Source: Lacticaseibacillus saniviri JCM 17471 = DSM 24301
GTDB lineage: Bacteria; Bacillota; Bacilli; Lactobacillales; Lactobacillaceae
Length of the DNA: 64,000 nucleotides
Direction: 5' to 3'
NCBI RefSeq assembly: GCF_001311785.1
Contig: NZ_BBBX01000018.1
Span: 1-64,000, forward strand
How positions within the stretch are numbered: the first letter of the stretch is position 1; every line of letters starts with the position of its first letter. The position numbers and the translations under genes were made by a program. Positions 1 to 9,584 of the stretch are shown piece by piece. Under the pieces are notes generated by a model. That model worked only from the letters and a program-made list of their open reading frames with translations. It did not search any database and was not told the origin of the DNA.

Positions 1-173
1 TTTTGTTGGTTTTATTATCACGGACATACGCCACAAGTCCCGCCAGCACAACGCTCAAGAACAATAATACTAACCGCTGTGGTAACGGTACTGCATAGGC
101 GCGCCACGTTTCTTCCAGGCCACCTACGACAAGCATGACAACAAATAAACCAAAATTGACGCCAATTGATCAT
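1..173 (-). CDS. Partial hydrophobic membrane protein (3' end outside window)
   Basis: Reading leftwards from an ATG at 171-173, the start frame soon fails, but removing one base about ten bases in gives an open frame to the window edge. The peptide is hydrophobic (begins MINGVNFGLFVVML) with two likely membrane segments separated by a short polar stretch (LEETWRAYAVPLPQR), then a basic end (YVRDNKTNK). The gene lies 38 bases downstream of pepF on the same strand and may be cotranscribed with it. No family is recognised. Both the frame repair and the start are uncertain. Confidence 0.35.
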
Positions 174-211
174 GTTAACCGCCTCTGTTATCAGCTTTGC
201 GTCACCGTGGC

Positions 212-1908
212 TTACAAGGCTTGGTCATCCACCGCGTCCAATGCAGCTTGAATGGGTTTTAAGGTATCTGCCAAAGTGCTTGGCTCAAACGGTGAAGCCA
301 GATGGCCCGTTTGAATCAGCTGTAATAAGGTTTGGCTGCCACCCGCTTTGGCCATTGCCATGTAGTCCGGCCAGGCCTGCTCGTCGTGGTCCACGTTGAA
401 TCGTTTCCAGAACTGATACGCGACCACTTGGGCAATCGTGTAGTCGATGTAATAGAAGGGTGATTCAAAAATATGCCCTTGGCGGAACCAGAAGATACCT
501 GAATCCAATGCCGCGTTCTCGCTGTAATCGCGATCCGGCGTGTACTGGCGTTCGAGCTCACGCCACGCTTGCTTGCGCTCACTCGGCGTCCACTCGGGAT
601 GGGTGTAGATCTCATGTTGGAAATGATCGACCAGAATCCCATAAGGTAGGAACTCAACGGCATCCTGCAAGTGAGCGTACTTGTACTTTTCCGTCTCTTG
701 GCCAAAGAAGAGCGTCATCCATGGGTAGGTAATGAATTCCATGCTCATTGAAAAAATCTCGGCGGCCTCAAATGTTGGAAAGACGGTATCCCCCGGCTTA
801 ATCCACTTGGCCTGATAGGTTTGGAAAGCGTGTCCTGCTTCATGTGTTAAGACGTCGACATCACCGGATGTGCCATTAAAGTTGGCAAAGATAAATGGTG
901 CTTGAATCTCGGGCAAGAATTCTGCATACCCGCCACTCGCCTTCCCCTTCTTGGCGACCAGGTCGAGCAAGTTGCTGTCGACCATGAAGTCAAAAAGCTG
1001 CCAGTCTCTGGCGACAATTCGTGATACATCTGATTAGCCTTTGCCACCAATTCTTCCGGACTGCCCTGTGGCACCGCATTACCTGACTTGAACTGCACAT
1101 CCAAATCATAATAGGCCAACTGATCGAGACCTAACCGTTTGGCCTGTTTCTCGCGCTGATGCAAGACAACCGGGACAACCTGCTCAAGAACGGCTTGGCG
1201 ATACTTGGTCACAACGGTTTCATCGTAGTCAAACCGATCCATCATCACGTAACTCATCTGAGCAAAGTCGTCAAACCCCAAAGTTTGCGCCATCTTGGTG
1301 CGCACTTTGACCATCTCATCATAGATGCGATCAAAGTCAGCTTCGTGGTCACTAAAGAATTGCCAGTAAGCTTCATTTGCGGCCTTGCGCACTACCCGGT
1401 CCTGACTCTGCCGCAATGGGCCGAGCTGAGCCAGTGTGTAGACTTGACCATCAAACGGAATCTGGGCACTCGCAATCAGGTTGCTGTATTCACTGATCAG
1501 TTGATTGTCGCGTTGCTGGTCGGCAATGATAGCACTATCTTGCAATCGCAGCCGATCCTTAGCCTTCATCATAAAGGTTTTGGGGTACACTGCTGTTAAG
1601 ACCTCTTGATAGGGACTCGCCAAAAGCTGTTTGAGATATGGCGCGGTCGCATCTTCGAATTGTGGGCCATACTCGTTCCAATAGTCATCTTCGGCCTGAT
1701 AAAATTGATCAGTCGTATCAATCGTGTGGCGAATCGAGGCAATCATCGCCTGTGTATCGACATGATTGAGATAGGTCACTGCCTTGTCGGCCACTGCCAG
1801 AGCTTCATCGGCACTGCTGGCGTTCCCCAGTTGAATCTCGAGATCAGTTAAACGCTGTTTGAATGCCAGATAGTCTGGTCGTTCATAAGGTACTTGTGTA
1901 AAATCCAC
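212..1908 (-). CDS. pepF: Oligoendopeptidase F, M3 family (frameshifted)
   Basis: Cytosolic zinc metallopeptidase that degrades medium-length peptides; in lactic acid bacteria it works with oligopeptide import and protein turnover. The product (about 565 aa after repair) has the M3 zinc-site signature HEAGH near residue 356, followed by AFQTYQAKW. The frame breaks at a run of five A at 992-996 (T5 on the coding strand); six restores GSFFDFMVDS. The N-terminal half alone would lack the active site. The start is GTG at 1908 with AAAGGAG eleven bases upstream. Length and motif fit the family well. The break is probably a sequence error. Confidence 0.88.
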
Positions 1909-1953
1909 GCGCTCATCAACTCCTTTTATGTGACTAGCTTACATTACCAAGAC

Positions 1954-1981
1954 AAAAAAGCACCCGCGTGGATGCTTTTTT
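1954..1981 (-). terminator. Rho-independent terminator of the lactate oxidase gene
   Basis: An A6-GCACCC stem pairs with GGATGC-T6 around a GCGT loop, eleven bases past the stop of the lactate oxidase gene. It has A and T tracts on both sides, but only the minus-strand gene needs it. Confidence 0.8.
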
Positions 1982-1991
1982 ATTGCGGTTT

Positions 1992-3095
1992 TTAGTCCGC
2001 AAATTGATTATCGATTAAGTTAGTTGCCTTCACTTCTTCAATGTTGTGGCTCCCCGTCAATTGCATGGCAATCAACAATTCGTTTTCAAGTTCCTTGAAG
2101 ACGGCTTCAACCCCTTGACTGCCACCAAGGGCCAAGCCATAGATGACAGGCCGGCCAATCGCAACCAGATCAGCGCCACTTGCCAATGCCTTAAAGACGT
2201 GCATCCCACGCCGAACACCAGAATCAAAGACGATTGGTACCCGCTTGCGGGCAGCTTTAGCAACCACTTGCAAGGCATCGAAGGAAGCGACCCCACCGTC
2301 TAATTGACGGCCACCGTGATTGGAAACCCAAATCCCGTCGGCACCCGCTTGAATGGCAATTTCGGTATCTTCAGCGGTTTGGACACCCTTCACAAAGACA
2401 GGTAAGCCGGAGTAAGACTTGATAAAGTCGATATCCTTAGGACTCAGGGACTGCTTCGCTGACTTGTAAACATTATCCATGGTCTGATCGACCCCATTTT
2501 GATATGGGACGATTGGTAGGCCTACAGGGAAAGTAAAGCCGTTGCGCTTGTCCGCTTCACGATAGCCACCGACTGTTGCATCGGCGGTTAAGACGATGGC
2601 CTTGGCCCCATTTTTCTTGGCGACATCGAGCATTTGCTTGGTCGCATTGTCATCCTTACTTTGATAGAGCTGGAACCATTGTGGTTGGCCATTTGCTTCT
2701 GCGGCTTGCGCTTCATATGTTTCAGATGCAAAGGAACTGATGGTGAAAATAGTGCCGTAGCGACTGACACCCTTGGCCGTTGCCACTTCACCTTGTGTAT
2801 TGGCTAACTTATGTGCCGCAACCGGCGCCATGATAATTGGTGAGGTTAACTTATCCCCCCAGAATGTGGTTGATGGATCAGGTGGAAATGCAATATCCTG
2901 CAAGACACGTGGTGCAACCAACTTGTGATTGAACGCCTTAATATTCTCCTGAATCGTGTACAGATCTGCGGCACCACTGCTGATGTAGCCGAAGCCACCC
3001 TTTGGAATCACCTTTTCAGCATCGCGTTCGAGATCATACACATTGATCACATTGAGTGGGTTTTCTGCGGAACTTGTTTGATAGTCTTGAGCCAT
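1992..3095 (-). CDS. lox: FMN-dependent L-lactate oxidase / alpha-hydroxy-acid oxidase
   Basis: Cytosolic flavoenzyme oxidising L-lactate (or another short 2-hydroxy acid) with oxygen to pyruvate and hydrogen peroxide. The 367-aa product matches the length of known lactate oxidases and carries the FMN hydroxyacid signature SNHGGRQLDGG with the catalytic His, the N-terminal GFGYISSGAAD tyrosine region and the WFQLYQSKD segment. I chose the ATG at 3093-3095, preceded by AAAGGTGG; the frame stays open for 20 more codons but those lack family similarity. It is a single gene between two terminators. A cre-like site overlaps its promoter, suggesting carbon catabolite control. The exact substrate cannot be fixed from sequence. 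Confidence 0.85.
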   Translation of the reverse strand: MAQDYQTSSAENPLNVINVYDLERDAEKVIPKGGFGYISSGAADLYTIQENIKAFNHKLVAPRVLQDIAFPPDPSTTFWGDKLTSPIIMAPVAAHKLANTQGEVATAKGVSRYGTIFTISSFASETYEAQAAEANGQPQWFQLYQSKDDNATKQMLDVAKKNGAKAIVLTADATVGGYREADKRNGFTFPVGLPIVPYQNGVDQTMDNVYKSAKQSLSPKDIDFIKSYSGLPVFVKGVQTAEDTEIAIQAGADGIWVSNHGGRQLDGGVASFDALQVVAKAARKRVPIVFDSGVRRGMHVFKALASGADLVAIGRPVIYGLALGGSQGVEAVFKELENELLIAMQLTGSHNIEEVKATNLIDNQFAD

Positions 3096-3161
3096 AAGTC
3101 TTACCACCTTTGATATTAGTTGTAAGCAATTAAGTTTTGCACTCACGCTTACCATACGTTC

Positions 3162-3190
3162 ATAATATCACGAGACGTAAGCGGTTGCAA
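3162..3190 (-). promoter_or_regulatory. Promoter of lox with overlapping cre-like site
   Basis: On the minus strand TTGCAA (3185-3190) and TATTAT (3162-3167) are separated by 17 bases. The sequence TGCAACCGCTTACG (3176-3189) overlaps the -35 box and spacer and matches the CcpA cre consensus TGWAANCGNTNWCA at all but two positions. CcpA control is an inference. Confidence 0.5.
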
Positions 3191-3237
3191 AAGAATTGTA
3201 TCGTTAATTCATTATTTAGTAATAATTTTGAACAAAC

Positions 3238-3267
3238 AAAAAGGCTGCCCCGAGGGACAACCTTTTT
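3238..3267 (-). terminator. Terminator of infC-rpmI-rplT
   Basis: A short GC-rich stem (AAGGCTGCCCC against GGGACAACCTT) ends in T5 on the minus strand, eight bases past the rplT stop. Confidence 0.7.
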
Positions 3268-3274
3268 GTAAGAA

Positions 3275-3631
3275 TTAAGCTAAAGCTTTCTTAGCTGTTT
3301 CTGCTAAAGCTGTGAAGCTTTCTGGATCAGAAATAGCAAGATCAGCCAGCATCTTACGGTTCATGTCAATGTTAGCCAACTTCAAACCGTGCATTAACTT
3401 GCTGTATGATAAGTCGTTCATCCGTGCAGCAGCGTTGATCCGTGCGATCCAAAGACGACGGAAATCACGCTTCTTAGCGCGACGATCGCGGAAAGCATAC
3501 CGGTATGAGACCATGACTTGGGTGTTAGCAGACTTGAAAAGTAAGTGCTTAGCACCGCGATAGCCCTTAGCAAGCTTTAAAACCTTTTTACGACGTTTAC
3601 GAGTTACAGTTCCACCTTTTACACGTGGCAT
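3275..3631 (-). CDS. rplT: Large ribosomal subunit protein bL20
   Basis: Primary 23S rRNA-binding protein for 50S assembly, 118 aa, beginning [20 protein letters not shown], the standard bL20 start. In Firmicutes L20 also represses its own operon through a leader RNA. It is the last gene of infC-rpmI-rplT, 35 bases after rpmI, with a clear GAGGAGG site. Intact and of normal length. Confidence 0.98.
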   Translation of the reverse strand: MPRVKGGTVTRKRRKKVLKLAKGYRGAKHLLFKSANTQVMVSYRYAFRDRRAKKRDFRRLWIARINAAARMNDLSYSKLMHGLKLANIDMNRKMLADLAISDPESFTALAETAKKALA

Positions 3632-3666
3632 CAGAAATTCCTCCTCAAAAATAAATCTGGTTAGTA

Positions 3667-3867
3667 TTACTTCATGTAGGTCAGCATTTGACGGATCCGC
3701 TTCATATCTGAATGGGACACTACGCCAGACTTACGTAATTGACGACGTTGCTTCTTAGTCTTACCGTGAAAACGGTGGGATGTATAAGCGTGGCTACGCT
3801 TTAAGGCACCGGAACCGGTACGCTTAAAACGTTTAGCTGAAGCACGGTGAGTCTTGAATTTTGGCAT
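3667..3867 (-). CDS. rpmI: Large ribosomal subunit protein bL35
   Basis: A 66-aa basic ribosomal protein starting [20 protein letters not shown] and containing the conserved [11 protein letters not shown] stretch. It lies between infC and rplT as in most Firmicutes, with an AGGAGG site upstream. Intact. Confidence 0.98.
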   Translation of the reverse strand: MPKFKTHRASAKRFKRTGSGALKRSHAYTSHRFHGKTKKQRRQLRKSGVVSHSDMKRIRQMLTYMK

Positions 3868-3897
3868 GACATTTTCCTCCTAAAAACAAATTACTGA

Positions 3898-4419
3898 TTA
3901 ATTTTCTTTATCAGCTTTTGGTGCAAGCATCAAGAACATGCTACGACCGTCCATCTTAGGACGGGACTCAACAGTAGCGATATCCTTGGTGGCTTCCGCC
4001 AGCTGTTCAAGAACTTTTTGACCAATCTCTTTATGAGTAATGGCACGACCCTTGAATCGAACGGACGCCTTCACCTTGTCACCCTTATTCAGGAACTTGA
4101 TGGCATTGTTCAACTTGGTCTGGAAGTCGTTCTCCTCAATAGTAGGACTCAAACGAACTTCTTTAATGTTGATCGTCTTTTGCTTCTTGCGAGCATCACG
4201 TTGCTTCTTTTGAAGTTCAAAACGATACTTACCATAATCCATAATCCGGGCAACTGGCGGTTTAGCTGTAGGTGCGACTAAAACAACATCTAAATTAGCA
4301 GCTTCCGCGAGGGCGAGTGCGTCAGTGGTACTCTTAACACCCAATTGTTCGCCATCTTGAGCGATCAAACGAACTTCACGAGCACGAATACCATCATTGA
4401 CCATCATATCTTTTGCTAT
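3898..4419 (-). CDS. infC: Translation initiation factor IF-3, probable ATA start
   Basis: IF-3 binds the 30S subunit, keeps subunits apart and checks the initiator codon. All of it is present, including the linker, [19 protein letters not shown]-like ([11 protein letters not shown]) and the C-terminal [16 protein letters not shown]. The first ATG (4405-4407) lies about 21 bases from the only ribosome site, GGAGGTG, and an in-frame TGA closes the frame just upstream. The codon with proper spacing (nine bases) is ATA at 4417-4419, giving [11 protein letters not shown]. coli and B. subtilis infC also use rare ATT starts, which let IF-3 repress itself. First gene of the L20 operon. Confidence 0.93.
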   Translation of the reverse strand: MAKDMMVNDGIRAREVRLIAQDGEQLGVKSTTDALALAEAANLDVVLVAPTAKPPVARIMDYGKYRFELQKKQRDARKKQKTINIKEVRLSPTIEENDFQTKLNNAIKFLNKGDKVKASVRFKGRAITHKEIGQKVLEQLAEATKDIATVESRPKMDGRSMFLMLAPKADKEN

Positions 4420-4568
4420 GGTTGTTCACCTCCAGGTTTAGTCCGAGAAAATGCAGAAAGCGACCGGAGCACACTTGCTCCCGCCGCTAATTATATACCG
4501 TACGATATCAGCCCAGAGGTCCAAAGACTTAGGCGAGAAGCGGGAAACTTCTGCTTGTTTTCTCAACA
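4420..4568 (-). promoter_or_regulatory. Leader of infC-rpmI-rplT, probable L20 leader RNA
   Basis: About 150 transcribed bases lie between the promoter and the infC ribosome site. The stretch contains several pairing segments, including GCGGGAGCAAGTGTGCTCC and GCAGAAGTTTCCCGC. Firmicutes infC operons carry an L20-binding leader at this position, and I infer the same here. I have not folded the sequence or run a covariance model. Confidence 0.55.
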
Positions 4569-4574
4569 GGTAAT

Positions 4575-4603
4575 ACTATACCGGATTCTTGCACGTTCGT
4601 CAA
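4575..4603 (-). promoter_or_regulatory. Promoter of infC-rpmI-rplT
   Basis: On the minus strand TTGACG (4598-4603), a 17-base spacer and TATAGT (4575-4580) form a near-consensus housekeeping promoter about 155 bases upstream of infC. Confidence 0.85.
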
Positions 4604-4621
4604 GTCCCTTTTCAGAAACCC

Positions 4622-5125
4622 CTATTCGTGCGCTGAAAATGCTGAATCAAACTGGACGACACCATGAAGATGAGCCAATGCATCAGCCATCATCGGTTTG
4701 ATTAAGAAATCCTCTCGCACGTCAGCAGGTGCCTGAATGTCGAATTGACTGGCCGCTACAAAACCAAATGTTTGATAGTAATCAGCATCACCCATGACTG
4801 CAATCGCACGGCCGCCGTTATCAGCCACTTGTGCTTCAAGATAACCAATCATGGCACCACCGAGACCGTTACCTTGTAGCTCTGGTAAGACGCTGAGGGA
4901 TGCGAGCACCCAAATGCGTTGATCGGCAAGCATTGACGCCATCAACATCGCGTGGCCGACCACACGCTCCTGATCATCAACCACAACAATATCATAATCG
5001 GGCCGATATTGCGCTGATTGTCGCAATCGGGTGACACGATTTGCTGCGGCTACATCGGCAAATGCAGTTTGAGTGACAGCTAGACTGGCCGCAATTGTTT
5101 GCGCCGTCACTGGTTTGATTATCAT
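4622..5125 (-). CDS. GNAT-family N-acetyltransferase
   Basis: A 167-aa cytosolic acetyl-CoA-dependent acetyltransferase of unknown substrate, YhbS-like. The acetyl-CoA-binding segment is visible as LSVLPELQGNGLGGAMIGYLE (about residues 90-110), followed by AIAVMGDADYYQTFGFVAA, typical of this branch. The ATG at 5123-5125 is chosen because GGTGAAGGA sits just upstream; an upstream in-frame start would overlap that site. It is a single gene on the same strand as the neighbouring operons. Sequence alone does not give the substrate. Confidence 0.85.
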   Translation of the reverse strand: MIIKPVTAQTIAASLAVTQTAFADVAAANRVTRLRQSAQYRPDYDIVVVDDQERVVGHAMLMASMLADQRIWVLASLSVLPELQGNGLGGAMIGYLEAQVADNGGRAIAVMGDADYYQTFGFVAASQFDIQAPADVREDFLIKPMMADALAHLHGVVQFDSAFSAHE

Positions 5126-5266
5126 TGTTCCTTCACCTCGCACCTAGTGTACCGCAAAATCAGGTGAGCAAACAGGTATGATTGATGCTTACCGCTAGCC
5201 ATAAAAAGAGACCACTAACAAAACATTCGCTTTGTTCATGGCCGCAATTCGCTGCTGATTTTTATT

Positions 5267-5958
5267 TTATTTGGCCCAGACGATACGATTGATCGTCTCG
5301 GTTTCGCACGTCTGTAGCACAATCTGTTCACCCTGGTCCGCGTTCACAATGTTAGGAAAGAGATTGATGCCCGTTCCCACTTGGATAGCCTGGTCATTGA
5401 CCGAAGCCACCTTATAAACACGATAGGTGCGAACTTGATTGGAGAAATCAGTCACCGTGATGGCATCACCAACTTGAAGCCGTTTGACGGAATTGAAATT
5501 AGTGGGACCATCGTGCCCAATGATATGGGTCGATAATTGATCGGTAACTGATAATTGAGTCGCGCCCCCCCAGGTTTGACCCATGTTACCGGCAGGTGCA
5601 TCAGCCACCTGCCGATCACCCGCAATCACGGGTGTTGTCAGGCCCAAAAACTGAACCTGACCGCGTGTTTGAAAATTGGCGTACTGACCATCGATCCACT
5701 GATCCCGCCCGAGTTGATACCAGGTTTGTCCATCACGCTGTTCGCGCGCAAGAACTCGCCATTGACTCCCATGAGCAAGATAGCGGCCGGTGAAACGACC
5801 TGAAATGCCAGACCAGAGCGCGATCCCGTAGCCTGGTTGATACTGAATGGTTGCAATGCCATTAATTGACTCTGCTGCGGCGACTGGACGTTCCCCCGAA
5901 AAACCAATCGCTAGACCTAATCCGACTAAAAAGCAACTATCAGTGATTTGATGCGCAT
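5267..5958 (-). CDS. Secreted SH3-like plus sortase-like protein (frameshifted)
   Basis: After repair (one T added to T5 at 5928-5932) this encodes about 230 aa. It has a signal peptide or membrane anchor (MRIKSLIVAFLVGLGLAIGF). A bacterial SH3/SLAP-like domain follows (about residues 35-95; GIALWSG, TWYQLGRDQWIDGQY). The C-terminal half is sortase-like, with the three catalytic elements in order: His in THIIGHDG, Cys in IVLQTCE and Arg in INRIVWA. Sortases join surface proteins to the wall or to each other. It follows three WxL-system genes on the same strand; no LPxTG substrate is seen here. The sortase class is not clear and SH3-sortase fusions are uncommon. The downstream noncoding stretch 5126-5266 shows nothing definite. 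Confidence 0.72.
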
Positions 5959-6045
5959 TAACTTACACTCCCATACACATCAGCAGCTATGTTTAGTATA
6001 AGTCAGTGCCACACCTGATTGCAATCATAACATTTATTTTATAAC

Positions 6046-7060
6046 TCAGTTTATATTATTATCACTCATTTTACGATGTTTTTTTCGCCAAAAAATGACT
6101 AGCAGCCCTAAAAGGATGATGACGAGGACACCAATGATGAGCCATAACCACCAATTATTGTTTCCGGGGCGGAAGATGTCTTGCTGTGTTGCCGCGGTTT
6201 GTGTGCCGGAAACGGTGAAATCCTTGGTTAGTTGCCAAGTTTTATTAGGTGCCTTAATGGTGACCTTAGCTTGATAATTGCCCGATGGTAACGGTTGACT
6301 ACCTGTTGGAACAGCATAGTTAAATGTACTGTTAGGGGCGAGTGAACCTTTGGTGGTGGTCTTTTTGCAACGGTTCTACCGGATGCGCGATCCACAATTT
6401 TGACATCCATCGTCATCTGCGGAACGTACCGGGGCTGGTTGTTTTGTAATTTCAAGCTCACCACGGGTTTATTTTGCAAAACGGCCAAGTTGGCTTGTGA
6501 TAGCGTCGGATTAGCTTGCGGTAATTGATCTTGCTCCGACAAAACCACCGCAATCGCAGACGCAAATTGATTGGTCAGTTCACCCGCTTTTGTGGCCGCC
6601 TTGGTTTGGTCTAAGGCATAGATACTCCCCAATAGCTGACCATTGAAGGCTTGTTTGGGCACGATATATTCAAACGTGACCACTTTGCCTTCTTCTGGTT
6701 TCAAGGTCACCGTGACCGGTTTCGGAAACAGACTGGTGAATGTGAACGCCGCTGCTGCGTTGGGTTGGCGTTTGGCCGGTGTGTAATCAATCTGTGCCGA
6801 ATCATTGGTCGTCGCATTCACTGGCTGTACCAGAATCGTCCGACTCGTCGTCTTACTGCGATTTTGTACCAACACGGCAACCTTACCCGTTTTGCCGGGG
6901 GTCACCTTGAGATTGAAATAGCCGTTATCTGCCTGCTCGCGCTGATCTTGATTTTGGACCGGCTGCAACGTGAATTCAGCCCCAGCGGCTTGTACCAATT
7001 GGCTTTTTCCAAAAATAAAAATGTCATTAATAAACCAAAAAAAGTGATTAATCGTTTCAT
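6046..7060 (-). CDS. DUF916/DUF3324-type WxL-system membrane protein (two frameshifts)
   Basis: About 338 aa after adding one base at the T5/A5 runs 7011-7015 and 6362-6366. A signal peptide (MKRLITFFGLLMTFLFF...QAAGA) is followed by the peptidoglycan-binding DUF916 part (FTLQPVQNQDQREQADNGYFNLKV begins it), then the DUF3324 part (PVVSLKLQNNQPRY), and a C-terminal membrane helix (WWLWLIIGVLVIILLGLLV) with a basic tail. Such proteins anchor or assemble WxL complexes at the cell surface. It starts 12 bases after the large WxL gene, so the two are probably cotranscribed. Family assignment is by pattern and neighbourhood. Confidence 0.85.
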
Positions 7061-7072
7061 CGCAATTCTCCC

Positions 7073-8643
7073 TTATTGAGGGGCACGTGTCACAGTCCAT
7101 GTGGCAATTGACTGATAGGTGCCCCGTTTAACCGCACCATTCGGTAAGGTAACAGTTGTATTGGTGTTCAGTGTCGCGTTGAGATCCCTGGTTTGATTTG
7201 TTAGCACTGGCTGGTTGTTGCCGTCACCAGTGATGGCAATATTCTGCCCATTCAGGCCGAGATTAAACTGCCCAATCGCCGTACTCGTTTGGCCGCCAAG
7301 AAAAGCATTTGACGCGGTCTGACGAAACGGGTTGAATGCGACGGCAAGTGACCATTGCGGCCCCTTCACTGATAAGAAATTGGCATTATTCCCATCATAA
7401 GCCTGACTCGTTTGATTCTGGCTCGTGTTCTTGAGGCGTAATACCACTGGTGTCGTACCGGCAAAGTCCTCTACCGTCGGATCTTGACCATCTGCCTTGG
7501 CAAACATCATGTTAGGCACGGCAATCAATTGCGCGGACTGTTGATTGACATGGAGCTGGGCAATATTGGAATAACGATTGATTGTTGTGGTATTACTCCC
7601 TGAAGTCACCTGCCAGCTCACTGTCACCTGGAAGTACATGCCATCTAATGCCATCGATGCATTTGGAACCGTCAATGTTGGTTTGTTTGTCACGCTTTGA
7701 TCTGGCCAGGATTGCTCTTGATTGTTTGCGTTATAGAGATGCCAAGTATAGGTCGGTGTACCCACAACCCCAGTCAGATGATCGAGCGCCGTAGGATGAT
7801 AGGACAGTGTTGCGCCCTCATTGAGGGTTTGACTCGTGATCCCGCCCACCGTCACCTGCGTGGTCCCAGTCAGGCCATTTGATGTCGCATGAAGTGTGGC
7901 CGCTGTTCCCTCATTCTTTAGCGACGCGTCTGTTGCACTGGCAGGAACTGTCGTTGTGAGGTTGACCAGACTGCTATCGGTGCGATCCAAGCTGCCTAAT
8001 GAGGTCGTCCAATTATTGATTGGCGTCGTTGCGTTCTCTGGTGTCAGCGTCGCTTTGACCTGCGTGCTTTCACCCCACAGGATACTTGGATACTGGGGCG
8101 AAAGTGTGATGGCCGTTGCTGGCACCGCTTGTGGCGCCACATTGACCGTAAACACCCGCGAATAGCGAACATCGTTGGATAATGCACAGTGGCTTGATAA
8201 TAATGCGTCCCGACACTCAGACCTGCGGGTAAAGTCACATCGGCCGAGGAGGTCGGCTCGCTGTGAGAAATCGACGTTCCAACATTAACCGCCTGCCAAC
8301 TACCATTGACATATTCATTGACCGAAACCGAACTGATTTTATTACCAGTAAAAATAAACCAGCCATTTTGATTGACCGCGGTCATCGGCACCGTCACGCG
8401 CGTATTCGCACCATACACCACAGCGGTATCGGCAGGTTGCGCCGTTAATCCTGTGTTTGAGACCCACAGAACATTCACCAAGGGAATATACCCATAGCTC
8501 CCCGGATCAGATTGCGGATATTGTGGCGCTGGTGCCGCCCGTGTCTCTGCCAAAACGGGTGTTGGGGGCGTCGAGGTATCTAAAAGCTGGGCCACACCCA
8601 GAAAAAATCCCAATAGTAAGAGCCATTTCAGTAATCGGTTCAT
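7073..8643 (-). CDS. Large WxL-domain cell-surface protein (frameshifted)
   Basis: About 523 aa after repair near 8173. A signal peptide (MNRLLKWLLLLGFFLGVAQ) precedes a Ser/Thr/Asn-rich region with Ig-like repeats (for example ITLSPQYPSILWGES). The C-terminal WxL domain has its first motif in QWSLAVAFNPF and a degenerate second one in ATWTVTRAP, where V replaces L. WxL domains bind peptidoglycan non-covalently in low-GC Gram-positives. The start is fixed by AAAGGAGGG before ATG 8641-8643. It may act in adhesion or in a cell-surface complex with its neighbours. Confidence 0.85.
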
Positions 8644-8756
8644 GTGCGCCCTCCTTTCACTTGGATTCAATTCACTGACTTTGTATGCTGTTTTATCAAT
8701 CATATTTAGCTTATCTTTCTGCGGCCTTGAACTCAAGCAAAGCACTTTTGGCCACT

Positions 8757-8788
8757 AAAAAACGGTGCCGACATTCGCCGCCACCGTT
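8757..8788 (-). terminator. Terminator after the small WxL gene
   Basis: AACGGTG pairs with CACCGTT around a GC-rich loop and is followed by T6 on the minus strand, 12 bases past the stop of the small WxL gene. It may cause partial termination ahead of the downstream surface genes. Confidence 0.75.
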
Positions 8789-8799
8789 GATTAAACTCA

Positions 8800-9551
8800 T
8801 TATGAAGCTGCGGCCGTCAGTGTCCAGGTTAATGGTGTCTGGTACACAGCATTATTCTTTAGGGTCACGTTTTCGCCCCCAAAATTAACGGTTGCACTCT
8901 CAGTTGAACCCATAGTCCAGCTGAATTGGCCCTTACCTTGATCATCACCAGCAGTCGCAATCGATGCGCCTGTGGCTGTGATATCACTACCGGCCAACGC
9001 GATATTCGCCTATGAAGTTGGCTTGGTTGCCGTTGGCGCTGAGATAGCTAATGAAGCCTTGGTGATTGTGTCACTACCATCTGTCGTCGTCGTGAAATCA
9101 CCACCGGTTTTCAGACTCAGTGTCCAACCGGAAGTCACCCCACGGAAGTCATTGATCTGAACCAAACCACCGGCGTTCCCGTCAAAGGCATTCGTGTTCT
9201 TGCTTGTCACACCAGATGTTGTCACACTATTATTCAAAAGGCTTTGTGTCCCGCCCTGAACGACTTTATCAATTGAGACGGTACTAAAGTTAAAGTCAGG
9301 CACCGCGATTAAGCGTAATTGACCACCTTGAATCGTGAACTCCGCTGAGGAAATCCCCGATGCAGGTCCACCCGTGGTACTGAAGTAATTGCCTGTACTT
9401 GTCACAGAGGTATTGGCTGACAAATTATATTGTGCATCGCCAGATCCAGTGCTCCCAGCTTCTGCTGCGGCGTGAACGCTTTGGGCAGTCACCCCCGCTG
9501 ATGTTAACGCTAGTAAACTGGCACCAAAATCATCCATGTCTTTTTGAGCAT
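8800..9551 (-). CDS. Small WxL-domain surface protein (frameshift and in-frame TAG)
   Basis: About 250 aa if repaired. The start at ATG 9549-9551 follows AAGGGGG; adding one T at 9515-9517 gives the signal peptide MLKKTWMILVPVLLALTSAG. The mature part is Ser/Thr/Gly-rich and ends in a complete WxL domain: GWTLSL and, at the C-terminus, LTWTLTAAAS. A TAG codon at 9010-9012 interrupts the same frame between the motifs (KPTS-stop-ANIALAGSD). It could be a base-call error, since the frame continues unchanged, or a true nonsense mutation that removes the second motif. First gene of the WxL cluster. Confidence 0.8.
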
Positions 9552-9584
9552 TGATATTGCCCCCTTATCAATTTAATTGTACAC

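Noticed and set aside
1159-1851. Plus-strand open frames opposite pepF
   Set aside because: Shadow frames of a confident peptidase gene with no start signals or family features.
212-1908. Programmed frameshifting as an explanation for broken genes
   Set aside because: Breaks occur in dozens of unrelated genes, in both directions and without a conserved slippery site plus stem-loop.
6651-7079. 142-codon plus-strand frame opposite the DUF916-type gene
   Set aside because: Antisense shadow without ribosome site; the minus-strand gene has signal peptide, domains and membrane anchor.
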